From: CAVQFO01 sp963711725
GTDB taxonomy: Bacteria > Pseudomonadota > Gammaproteobacteria > Nitrococcales > Aquisalimonadaceae
Direction: 5' to 3'
Length of the DNA stretch: 22,727 nt
NCBI GenBank assembly: GCA_963711725.1
Contig: CAVQFO010000015.1
Coordinates: 1 to 22,727 of the forward strand
Shown: positions 8,454-15,371 of the stretch, in pieces
How positions within the stretch are numbered: the stretch's first letter is position 1
Layout: every line of letters begins with the position of its first letter
Program-made: the position numbers and the translations under genes
The notes under the pieces: model-generated
Database searches by the model: none
Seen by the model: the letters and a program-made list of their open reading frames with translations, nothing else
Told to the model about the DNA's origin: nothing

Positions 8454-9326
8454 GTGACCATGCCGATGAGATCAGAGGTGCAGGGAGTCTGCCAGGCGGC
8501 CGCCATCGAACCGCCGAGTCTCCCGCTGCCATGGACGACGAACGTCAATCTGGGAGATATCACCGTTCCGCTCTCGCCGCACCGGGGTCTGCGCGCCCTG
8601 TTTCTGATGCTGCTCTGCTGCCTGCTCGGCCACTGGGGTCTCGCCCGGGCCGACGATGCCGCGCGCGTGAAGGTTGCCGACCCCTACATCGAGATGCACA
8701 CGGGGCCGGGTCGCGGCTATCCCATTTTCCATGTGGTGGAACGCGGTGCCTGGGTGGACGTTCTGCGCCGGCGCACCGACTGGTTCGAAGTCCGCACGGC
8801 CAATGGCAAGGAGGGCTGGGTCTACATCGACCAGATGGAACAGACGCTGCAGCCATCGGGGGCACCGACCCGGTTCGAGCGGGCCGATCAGGCGCAATTC
8901 GCCAACCGCAGCTGGGAAATGGGGGCGCAATGGGGCGATCTGGCCGGGGCCAACGCCATCTCGCTCTATGGCGGGTACGCCTTCAACCGCAACGTCTCCA
9001 CGGAACTGACCGTCACCCAGGCCCTGGGTCAGTTTTCCAGCGACTGGCTGTTGGATCTCAGCCTGCAGCAGCAGCCTTTCCCGGAATGGCGCATATCGCC
9101 GTTTTTCGAGCTGGGCGTGGGCATGATCCGCACCCAGCCCTCCTCCACTCTGGTCCAGACGGAGGATAGAACCGACTCCACGGCCCACGTCGGGATCGGC
9201 GCCCGGGTGTATCTGACCCGGCGCTTCTTCTTCCGGGCGGAATATCGCAGCTACGTAGTCTTTACCAGCCGCAACGACAACGAGGAAATCGGCGAATGGA
9301 AGGCAGGTTTCGCATTCTTCTTCTGA
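8454..9326 (+). CDS. SH3-domain outer-membrane beta-barrel protein
   Basis: This encodes up to 290 residues. Residues about 72-132 form a bacterial SH3 (SH3b) domain (YIEMHTGPGRGYPIFHVVERG, then DWFEVRTANGKEGWVYI), often used to bind cell-wall peptide. Residues about 150-290 alternate polar and hydrophobic residues with many aromatics and end in FAFFF, as expected for an outer-membrane barrel recognised by BAM. The start is uncertain. The frame opens at a GTG at 8454, 4 nt after the previous stop, with ATGs at 8460 and 8466, but the signal-like hydrophobic stretch (about 46-62, then ARA-DD) lies unusually deep. No good internal start precedes it. The gene overlaps the next one by 31 nt, which supports co-translation. 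It could anchor the outer-membrane end of the machine to peptidoglycan. Confidence 0.75.
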   Translation: MTMPMRSEVQGVCQAAAIEPPSLPLPWTTNVNLGDITVPLSPHRGLRALFLMLLCCLLGHWGLARADDAARVKVADPYIEMHTGPGRGYPIFHVVERGAWVDVLRRRTDWFEVRTANGKEGWVYIDQMEQTLQPSGAPTRFERADQAQFANRSWEMGAQWGDLAGANAISLYGGYAFNRNVSTELTVTQALGQFSSDWLLDLSLQQQPFPEWRISPFFELGVGMIRTQPSSTLVQTEDRTDSTAHVGIGARVYLTRRFFFRAEYRSYVVFTSRNDNEEIGEWKAGFAFFF

Positions 9327-9943
9327 CTGCCGCCTTGGCGGGAATCGCCGCGCCGCCGGCACAGGCCGCCGACAACGGCGGCGATAACGACCAGGTGGTC
9401 CAGCCCCAGGTCCAGCGCCGCACGATCAAGGCCCCGGACATCGACACCGAAAACTTTGAGGTCGGGGTGTTCGTCGGCGCGCTGAGCATCGAGGATTTCG
9501 GAGTGCACCCGGTCTACGGACTGCGGGCGGCCTACCACGTCACCGAGGATTTCTTCCTGGAAGGCACCTACGGGCGCTCCAAGGCCGGCGAGACCAGCTA
9601 CGAAACCCTCAGCGGCTCCGCGAAACTGCTCACGGATCAGGAACGCCAATTGAGTTACTACGATATCTCCGTCGGCTACAACGTCCTGCCGGGCGAGGCG
9701 TTCATCGGAGACGACTGGGCTTTCAACACGGCGCTGTATGTGGTGGCCGGCATCGGCAATACCAGCTTTGCCGGCGATGACCACTTCACCACCCAGTTCG
9801 GCGCGGGCTACCGGCTTCTGGCGAACGACTGGCTGGCCGTCCACGCCGATGTGCGCGACCACATTTTCGACACGGATCTTCTCGGCGAAAAGAAGACCAC
9901 CCACAACCTCGAGTTTCACGCCGGACTGACGGTGTTCTTTTAG
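9296..9943 (+). CDS. outer-membrane beta-barrel protein (OMP_myx_plus type)
   Basis: This encodes a 215-residue protein with a Sec signal peptide (hydrophobic 7-20, cleavage near AQA-AD at 25). A linker rich in D and Q follows, then a barrel of about 160 residues: GVFVGALSIEDFGVHPVYGLRAAY, DFFLEGTYGRS, LSYYDISVGYN, and a final strand ending LTVFF. The sequence pattern resembles the outer-membrane barrel family known from myxobacteria and some gammaproteobacteria (OMP_myx_plus). The start lies inside the end of the preceding barrel gene, and TlpA follows after 12 nt. Two different barrels in tandem suggest either a two-part outer-membrane complex or proteins with separate partners. No enzyme motif is visible. 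Confidence 0.75.
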   Translation: MEGRFRILLLTAALAGIAAPPAQAADNGGDNDQVVQPQVQRRTIKAPDIDTENFEVGVFVGALSIEDFGVHPVYGLRAAYHVTEDFFLEGTYGRSKAGETSYETLSGSAKLLTDQERQLSYYDISVGYNVLPGEAFIGDDWAFNTALYVVAGIGNTSFAGDDHFTTQFGAGYRLLANDWLAVHADVRDHIFDTDLLGEKKTTHNLEFHAGLTVFF

Positions 9944-9955
9944 GGCAGGCTTGAT

Positions 9956-10444
9956 ATGAAAACCATAAAACGATTCTGCGTACTGGCCCTCTTCCTCATG
10001 GCCTCCACCGCCTGGGCCGGGCAATCCTCACCCGCCCCGGATTTCGCCCTGAAGAGCCTGAGCGGTAACAACGTGCGCCTCAGCGAACTGCGCGGCCAAG
10101 TCGTGCTGGTGAACTTCTGGGCTTCCTGGTGCGGCCCCTGCCGCCAGGAGATGCCGCTGCTCGACCAGCTGCACAATCAGTACAAGCCGCTGGGCTTCAC
10201 CGTGCTGGGCGTGAACGTGGAACAGAACTCGGACGCCGCGCGCCATTACCTCAAGGATCTGGCCGTGCACTTCCCCGTGCTTCTGGACTCCAGAAACACC
10301 GTCAGCAAGGCCTACGACGTCCAGGTCATGCCCACCACGGTGATCGTCGACCGCAACGGCGACGTGCGCTACGTGCACAAGGGCTATACCGCCGGCGACG
10401 AGGCCAAGTACCAGGACGTGGTACGAAAGCTGATCAGCGAGTGA
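9956..10444 (+). CDS. TlpA-like periplasmic thiol-disulfide oxidoreductase
   Basis: This encodes a 162-residue thioredoxin-fold protein with a signal peptide (cleavage near AWA-G, residue 21). The redox motif WCGPC is at 58-62, preceded by VVLVNFWAS. The cis-proline segment VMPTT has its Pro at 126. This is the normal layout and length of TlpA/ResA proteins, which reduce disulfides in exported proteins, classically the CxxCH cysteines of apocytochromes c. In this cluster the likely clients are the five CxxCH sites nearby or the cysteine-rich tail of the DUF4266 lipoprotein encoded 5 nt downstream. A ribosome site (GGCAGG) precedes the ATG. Assignment as a TlpA-type reductase is firm; the client is inferred. 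Confidence 0.9.
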   Translation: MKTIKRFCVLALFLMASTAWAGQSSPAPDFALKSLSGNNVRLSELRGQVVLVNFWASWCGPCRQEMPLLDQLHNQYKPLGFTVLGVNVEQNSDAARHYLKDLAVHFPVLLDSRNTVSKAYDVQVMPTTVIVDRNGDVRYVHKGYTAGDEAKYQDVVRKLISE

Positions 10445-10449
10445 ATCTC

Positions 10450-10672
10450 ATGGCGAGAACGCTAGTGTTGCTCCTGTTGGCAGCGGCCGTGCTGAGCGGC
10501 TGCGGCATCCAACCCTGGGTCAAGCCCTACGAGCGTGCGCACATGGCCGACCCGATCATGAGCTTCGACCGCAACCCGGTCTCCACCCGCTACATCAATC
10601 ACGTCCACGAAGCCCGTGAAGGCGCCCGGGGCGCCGACGGCGGCTCCGGGCGGCGGCTGCGGTTGCAACTGA
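10450..10672 (+). CDS. DUF4266-type small lipoprotein, frameshifted near its C terminus
   Basis: This is a small lipoprotein. The lipobox LSGC follows a 14-residue hydrophobic segment, and then come QPWVKPYERAHMADPIM and YINHVHEAREGARGA, which I recognise as the DUF4266 signature. The reading frame as given runs on without a stop into the next gene. Shifting by one base at about 10648 (inside TCCGGGCGG) instead yields the tail GGGCGCN and a TGA at 10670-10672. That tail is the expected C terminus of the family. So the sequence has an extra base here, or a real fusion, or a programmed shift. The next gene starts 2 nt after that TGA. The two tail cysteines could bind metal or be TlpA clients. 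The family usually travels with DUF3570, ApbE and a thioredoxin, as here. Confidence 0.75.
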
Positions 10673-10674
10673 TC

Positions 10675-11841
10675 ATGAAGCAAAAGGCGAAACACACCCT
10701 GGGGGCGCGCTCGCGGCTGGTCATCACGCTGGCACTGGCGGGTGCCTGCGTCTATGGCGCGGGGCTGTTCGGCGGCGTACTGCCGGAGGATCGGGCCGAC
10801 GCCATGTACCACGAGTACAAGGGCGGCGGGGTTACCATCCACGGCCCATCGGTGCTGCTGCGCAAGAAGATCGGGGAGAACGTCTCCGTCAGCGGCAACT
10901 ACTACGTGGACTCGGTCACCAGCGCATCCATCGACGTGGTCACCACCGCCAGCAAGTACAGCGAGAAACGCACCGAGGAAAGCGTCAGCGTGGACTACCT
11001 CCACGGCGGGACCACCATGAGCGGCGGCTACACCACCAGCAGCGAAAGCGACTACCAGGCGAAGACCGCCAACTTCTCCATCAGCCAGGACATGTTCGGC
11101 GACCTGACCACGCTGACGCTGGGCTACACCCGGGGCTGGGACGAGGTGGGCCGCAACGGCGATCCCGCCTTCCAGGAAACCGCCGATCGGCGCAGCTACA
11201 GCGTCGCGCTGAGCCAGATCCTGACCAAGAACCTGCTCGTGGCCCTGAGTTGGGAGGCGGTCACCGACGAGGGTTTCCTGAACAACCCCTATCGCTCGGT
11301 ACGCTACGCGGACAGCAGCGCGAAAGGCTATTCATACCAAGCCGAACGCTATCCCAACACCCACACCAGCAACGCATTCGCCGTGCGCGGGCGCTATTAC
11401 CTCCCCTATCGGGCCGCCGTGCACGCCGAGTACCGCTATTACACCGACAGCTGGGGCATCAAGGCCTGGAACGCAGAGCTGGGCTACACCCATCCCATCG
11501 GCGAGCGCTGGATTCTGGACCTGAGCTACCGCTACTACACCCAGACCCACGCCGATTTCTACAGCGACCTGTTCCCCTACGCCGACGCCCAGAATTTCCT
11601 GGCCCGGGACAAGGAGCTGAGCACGTTCACCAGCCAGAGCATCGGCTTCGGCGCCACCTACCAGTTCCTCAGCGACTGGCATTTCCTGCAAAAAGGCACG
11701 CTGAACCTGGATTACAACCACGTGATGTACAACTACGACGACTTCCGCGACTTGCGCAACAGCAGCGCGCCGGCGGGCCAGGAACCGTTGTACAGCTATT
11801 CCGCCAACATCATTCGCCTGTTCATCTCCGTGTGGTACTGA
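10675..11841 (+). CDS. DUF3570 outer-membrane barrel protein
   Basis: This encodes a 388-residue protein starting at the ATG at 10675, with a basic N terminus (MKQKAKHTLGARSR) and a hydrophobic signal segment. The rest is rich in Tyr, Thr and Ser with alternating strands (YHEYKGGGVTIHGPSVLL, SVSGNYYVDSVTSASIDV, AEYRYYTDSWGI, LDLSYRYYTQ). It ends in FISVWY, a typical C-terminal strand of an outer-membrane barrel. The early YKGGG...GPSVLLRK...VSGNYYVDSVTSASIDVV pattern is that of DUF3570. In the sequence as given this frame is continuous with the upstream DUF4266 frame, which would make a 463-residue fusion. The strong signal sequence argues for a separate start coupled to the TGATCATG junction. 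ApbE begins 2 nt after the stop. Confidence 0.82.
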   Translation: MKQKAKHTLGARSRLVITLALAGACVYGAGLFGGVLPEDRADAMYHEYKGGGVTIHGPSVLLRKKIGENVSVSGNYYVDSVTSASIDVVTTASKYSEKRTEESVSVDYLHGGTTMSGGYTTSSESDYQAKTANFSISQDMFGDLTTLTLGYTRGWDEVGRNGDPAFQETADRRSYSVALSQILTKNLLVALSWEAVTDEGFLNNPYRSVRYADSSAKGYSYQAERYPNTHTSNAFAVRGRYYLPYRAAVHAEYRYYTDSWGIKAWNAELGYTHPIGERWILDLSYRYYTQTHADFYSDLFPYADAQNFLARDKELSTFTSQSIGFGATYQFLSDWHFLQKGTLNLDYNHVMYNYDDFRDLRNSSAPAGQEPLYSYSANIIRLFISVWY

Positions 11842-11843
11842 CG

Positions 11844-12908
11844 ATGCGCCTGTCCCGGCATCACAAACGACACTCCCTGAGCCCGCGCCTGTGGCTGGCG
11901 GCATGCCTGGCCCTGGCCACCTGGGCCGGCGGCGCCCATGCCGCCTGGGTGAAGGCGGATGCCGGGATTATGGGAACCAATATTCACGTGGAGGCATGGC
12001 ACGAGGACTCCGATCGCGCGCGGCATGCCGTCGACGCCGTACTCTCGGAGCTGCGCCATGTGGATACGGTGATGAGCCCCTTCAAACCGGACAGCGAGCT
12101 CTCGCGGATCAATCGACTCGCCGCGCGCACCCCGGTGCACATCAGCAAGGAATTGTTCGACCTGATCGGCCAGGCCATGGACTTCTCCAAGCTGACCGGC
12201 GGCGCCTTCGATATCACCTACGCCAGCGTCGGCTACATGTACGACTACCGCACCCACAAGCACCCGGACGAGGCCGCCATAAAGAAGGCCCTGCCCGGCG
12301 TGAACTACCGGCACGTCAAGCTGGACCCCAAGGCGCTCACGATACGATTCACGCGTCCGGGCATGCGCATCGACCTGGGCGGCATCGCCAAGGGCTACGC
12401 GGTGGAACAAAGCGCCGCCATCATGCGCAGTTTCGGCGTTGAGCACGGCGAAATCACCGCCGGCGGCGATACCCGCCTGGTGGGCGACCATCTGGGCTGG
12501 CCCTGGCTGGTGGGCATCGAAAATCCCCGCGACCCGGCCGATATCGTCACCCGAATTCCGCTGATCGACAGCGCCGTATCCACCTCCGGCGACTACGAAC
12601 GCTTCTTCAACGAAGACGGCGTGCGCTATCACCACATTCTCGACCCGACCACGGGTCGTTCCCCCGACCAGGTCCACAGCGTCACGGTCATCGGCCCGGA
12701 CGGAACCTACACCGACGCTCTGTCCACCAGCGTGTTCGTACTGGGCGTGAAGAAAGGGCTGGCCCTGATCCAGCAACTGCCGGGCTACGATGCCGTGATC
12801 GTCGACGCCCACGGCGACATGCACTACTCCCCGGGGCTGGCGGGATTCCGCAACCGGGGCGGCGCCGTCGCCGCCGCAGCCACCGACAAAACCGACGGCC
12901 GTCATTGA
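11844..12908 (+). CDS. apbE: FAD:protein FMN transferase (ApbE)
   Basis: This encodes a 354-residue exported ApbE that moves FMN from FAD onto a Ser/Thr of a target protein outside the cytoplasm. It has a Sec signal (hydrophobic 15-29, cleavage near AHA-A at 33). Conserved family motifs are in order: the DTVMSPFKPDSELSRIN region at 74-90, DLGGIAKGYAVE at 177-188, GGDTR at 207-211, VSTSGDYERFF at 245-255, HILDPTTGRS at 264-273 and the Mg-binding TDALSTSVFVLG at 290-301. All appear intact, so activity is expected. The start at 11844 sits 2 nt after the DUF3570 stop. No Nqr or Rnf subunit or FMN_bind domain is present in the window, so its substrate is probably something in this cluster or encoded elsewhere. 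Confidence 0.92.
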   Translation: MRLSRHHKRHSLSPRLWLAACLALATWAGGAHAAWVKADAGIMGTNIHVEAWHEDSDRARHAVDAVLSELRHVDTVMSPFKPDSELSRINRLAARTPVHISKELFDLIGQAMDFSKLTGGAFDITYASVGYMYDYRTHKHPDEAAIKKALPGVNYRHVKLDPKALTIRFTRPGMRIDLGGIAKGYAVEQSAAIMRSFGVEHGEITAGGDTRLVGDHLGWPWLVGIENPRDPADIVTRIPLIDSAVSTSGDYERFFNEDGVRYHHILDPTTGRSPDQVHSVTVIGPDGTYTDALSTSVFVLGVKKGLALIQQLPGYDAVIVDAHGDMHYSPGLAGFRNRGGAVAAAATDKTDGRH

Positions 12909-12930
12909 GGGCGGACCGGGAGCACAGACC

Positions 12931-13476
12931 ATGAAAAGACGGATCACCGCAGTCCTGAGCCTGACTATGATGATCGCCGCAGCGACGGGGCTGGCCGCCG
13001 AGGCGCCCGCCGCAGACAAGCCACCGCCCTCCAGCGAGCTGAACCAGCAGATCCAGGACGTGAAAAAGGACGTGGTCAATCTCAACCGCGACCTGTTCGT
13101 GCTGGAGGAACAACTGCTGTTCCCGTCCAGCACCCAGGTTCAGGTGTTCCTGTCCCTGGACGTGGGCGCCTATTTCACCCTGGACTCGGTGGAGCTCAAG
13201 CTCGACGGCGACGAGGTCACCGACTACCTCTATACCGACCGCGAAGTCGCCGCCCTGCGCCGCGGCGGCGTCCAGCGGCTGCACATGGCCAATCTGGATC
13301 AGGGCGAACATGAAATCGTGGCGTTCTTCGTGGGCAAGGGCCCCAAGGGGCGCGACTATCGGCGTGGCGCCCACCTCAAGTTCCGCAAGGGGCTTGGACC
13401 GAAATATCTGGAGCTGAAGATCCACGACAGCACATCCAAGGAACAACCCGAGTTCAGCGTCAAGGAATGGGAGTAG
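12931..13476 (+). CDS. periplasmic coiled-coil protein of unknown function
   Basis: This encodes a 181-residue protein with a signal peptide (hydrophobic 6-21, cleavage near LAAEA). A short coiled coil follows at about 35-60 (ELNQQIQDVKKDVVNLNRDL, then FVLEEQLL). The remainder looks like a beta-rich domain (FLSLDVGAYFTLDSVELKLDGDEV, then HEIVAFFVG). No catalytic motif is seen. A GGGAG ribosome site precedes the ATG. The 3' end overlaps the following TPR gene by 10 nt. Its conserved place between ApbE and the TPR genes suggests a structural periplasmic subunit. I do not recognise a named family, and homologues may carry misleading names in databases. Confidence 0.7.
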   Translation: MKRRITAVLSLTMMIAAATGLAAEAPAADKPPPSSELNQQIQDVKKDVVNLNRDLFVLEEQLLFPSSTQVQVFLSLDVGAYFTLDSVELKLDGDEVTDYLYTDREVAALRRGGVQRLHMANLDQGEHEIVAFFVGKGPKGRDYRRGAHLKFRKGLGPKYLELKIHDSTSKEQPEFSVKEWE

Positions 13477-15371
13477 CACACCGCCAAGCACCCGGTGCGT
13501 CGCGCCGATGGCGCGGCCTGCCGGCGGGATTCGCAGGCGCGGCGGGGTTCGTCCTCGCCGTGGCGGCGGCCTTGTGCCCGGTGCCCGCGGCCGCCGCGCG
13601 GGCCTTCCCGACGGCCGTGCGCAATCTGCACTACGGCGAAGTGCTGTTCTACTTCTACCAGCAGGACTACTTCGACGCCATGACACGGCTGCTCGCGGCC
13701 CGGAGCCGGGACCGGCTGGGGCCCGACCGCGCCGAAGCCGAACTGCTGCTGGGCGGAATGGAACTCTCCTACGGCCTCTACGACGACGCCCAGTCCCTGT
13801 TCCAACGCTTGCTGACCGCCGATGTTCCGGCGGACATCCGCGACCGCGCTTGGCTCCACCTAGCCCGCATGGCCTATGAACGGGGCAATTACGATCAGGC
13901 CCTGCAGGCCCTGAAACGCCTCAGCGCCGTCGACCAAAGCCACGACCTGGAGGATCCGCGGCTGTTGCACGCCCTGGTGCAACTGCGCGCCGGCAACGCC
14001 GCGGCGGCGGTACAACAACTCGCTCCGATCAAACCGCAAGCCCCGGGCCAGGCCTACCTGCGCTACAACCTCGGCATCGCCCGGATCGCCGCCGGCGACA
14101 CAGCCCGAGGCATCGGCGATCTGCGCGCCGTAGGCGCCATGAAAACGGACTCGCCGGAGCTGATCGCACTCCGTGACCGTTCCAACCTCGCCGCCGGCTA
14201 CGCCTTGCTGCGCCATGACCAACCGCGACAGGCGGGCGAAGCCTTCAAACACGTGCGCCTTCAGGGCCCCTTCTCGGCAGGCGCGCTCCTGGGCGCGGGT
14301 TGGGCTTCGGCGGCCGCGCAGGACTATCGATCCGCTCTGGTGCCCTGGCGTGAACTGGCGAAGCGGCCGATCGCCGAGGCGGCTACGCAGGAAGGCCTGC
14401 TGGCGGTGCCGTACGCCTATGGCCAACTGGGCGCACAGCAGCAGTCGGCCCGGGGCTATCGGGCCGCCATAGATGCGTTCAGCTCGGAAATGCGGCGGCT
14501 GGACTCGGCTGAAGCCATCGTCAGGAACGAGCGCTGGCTGGACCGGATTACGGAGGCCGTGGCCCGGGACTCGATACCGGCCGGCAAGTCCGACGCCGAG
14601 CTTCCCTATCTGCGGCAGCTGCTGGCCGGCCCCAAATTCCGCCAGGGCGCAAGTAACCTGCACGATCTCCAGCGCTTGATGAAGAACCTGCTCGGCTGGC
14701 AGCGGTCCATGCACAGCTTCGACGCCATGCTCGCCACCCGGCGCACGCGCTACGAGACACAGCTTCCGGCGGCGGAAAAGGCACTGGCGGGGCTGGATGT
14801 GAAGGCCCTGCGAAAGCGCCGCGACGAGCTTGCAGCCAGACTGGCCGCCGTCACGCCAGCCAACGCGGCGTCCACGCTCGCCAGCGATAAGGAACGCAAG
14901 GCCCTGGAAAAGCTGGAAGCGGACGCCCGCACCCTTTCGCAGCTGCCCGTCAACAAGACCACCCGCGCCTTGCGGGACAAGCAGCGCCTGCTTGCCGGGG
15001 TGCTGCACTGGCGCATCGAAACCGACTACGCCCGCCGCCACTGGCAGGCCACCAAGGCACTGAAGGAGCTGAACCGCGCCATCGAGACCACGAGCCTCCG
15101 TCGCCAGCAACTCCAGGCGGCGCAAGTGGCGGCGCGAGACGGCTTTCGGGGATTCCGCCAGCGCATCGATACGCAACGCGCCCGTGTCAATGAGCTACTG
15201 CCGCGCGTAAGGAACCTGCTGGACCACCAACAGCAGTCGCTGCGCCGTCTCGCCCTGGACACCCTGGAGCAGCGGCGCCAGCGTTTGCAGGCCCAGCTCG
15301 CTCAGGCCCGGTTCGCCTTGGCCCGTATCTACGACAGCGCGGCCAAACCTGCCGGGAAGCCAAAGCAGTGA
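13467..15371 (+). CDS. periplasmic TPR protein with C-terminal coiled coil
   Basis: This encodes a 634-residue exported protein. The N terminus is long and basic, followed by a hydrophobic segment (about 22-40) and AAARA, consistent with a Sec signal cleaved near 46. Several TPR-like helical repeats follow (YFDAMTRLLAARSR, AELLLGGMELSYGLYDDAQSLFQRLL, RGNYDQALQALKRLSAVD). From about residue 430 the sequence becomes long charged helices rich in Ala, Arg, Gln and Leu, probably a coiled coil. The ATG at 13467 overlaps the end of the preceding gene. The stop overlaps the GTG of the next TPR gene (GTGA at 15368-15371), so expression is translationally coupled. The likely role is scaffold or adaptor between the inner-membrane motor and the outer-membrane proteins. 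Confidence 0.8.
   Translation: MGVAHRQAPGASRRWRGLPAGFAGAAGFVLAVAAALCPVPAAAARAFPTAVRNLHYGEVLFYFYQQDYFDAMTRLLAARSRDRLGPDRAEAELLLGGMELSYGLYDDAQSLFQRLLTADVPADIRDRAWLHLARMAYERGNYDQALQALKRLSAVDQSHDLEDPRLLHALVQLRAGNAAAAVQQLAPIKPQAPGQAYLRYNLGIARIAAGDTARGIGDLRAVGAMKTDSPELIALRDRSNLAAGYALLRHDQPRQAGEAFKHVRLQGPFSAGALLGAGWASAAAQDYRSALVPWRELAKRPIAEAATQEGLLAVPYAYGQLGAQQQSARGYRAAIDAFSSEMRRLDSAEAIVRNERWLDRITEAVARDSIPAGKSDAELPYLRQLLAGPKFRQGASNLHDLQRLMKNLLGWQRSMHSFDAMLATRRTRYETQLPAAEKALAGLDVKALRKRRDELAARLAAVTPANAASTLASDKERKALEKLEADARTLSQLPVNKTTRALRDKQRLLAGVLHWRIETDYARRHWQATKALKELNRAIETTSLRRQQLQAAQVAARDGFRGFRQRIDTQRARVNELLPRVRNLLDHQQQSLRRLALDTLEQRRQRLQAQLAQARFALARIYDSAAKPAGKPKQ

Noticed and set aside
13860..15176. 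Minus-strand open frame (438 codons) opposite the 634-aa TPR gene
   Set aside because: Antisense shadow; the TPR gene has signal, repeats and coupled start and stop.
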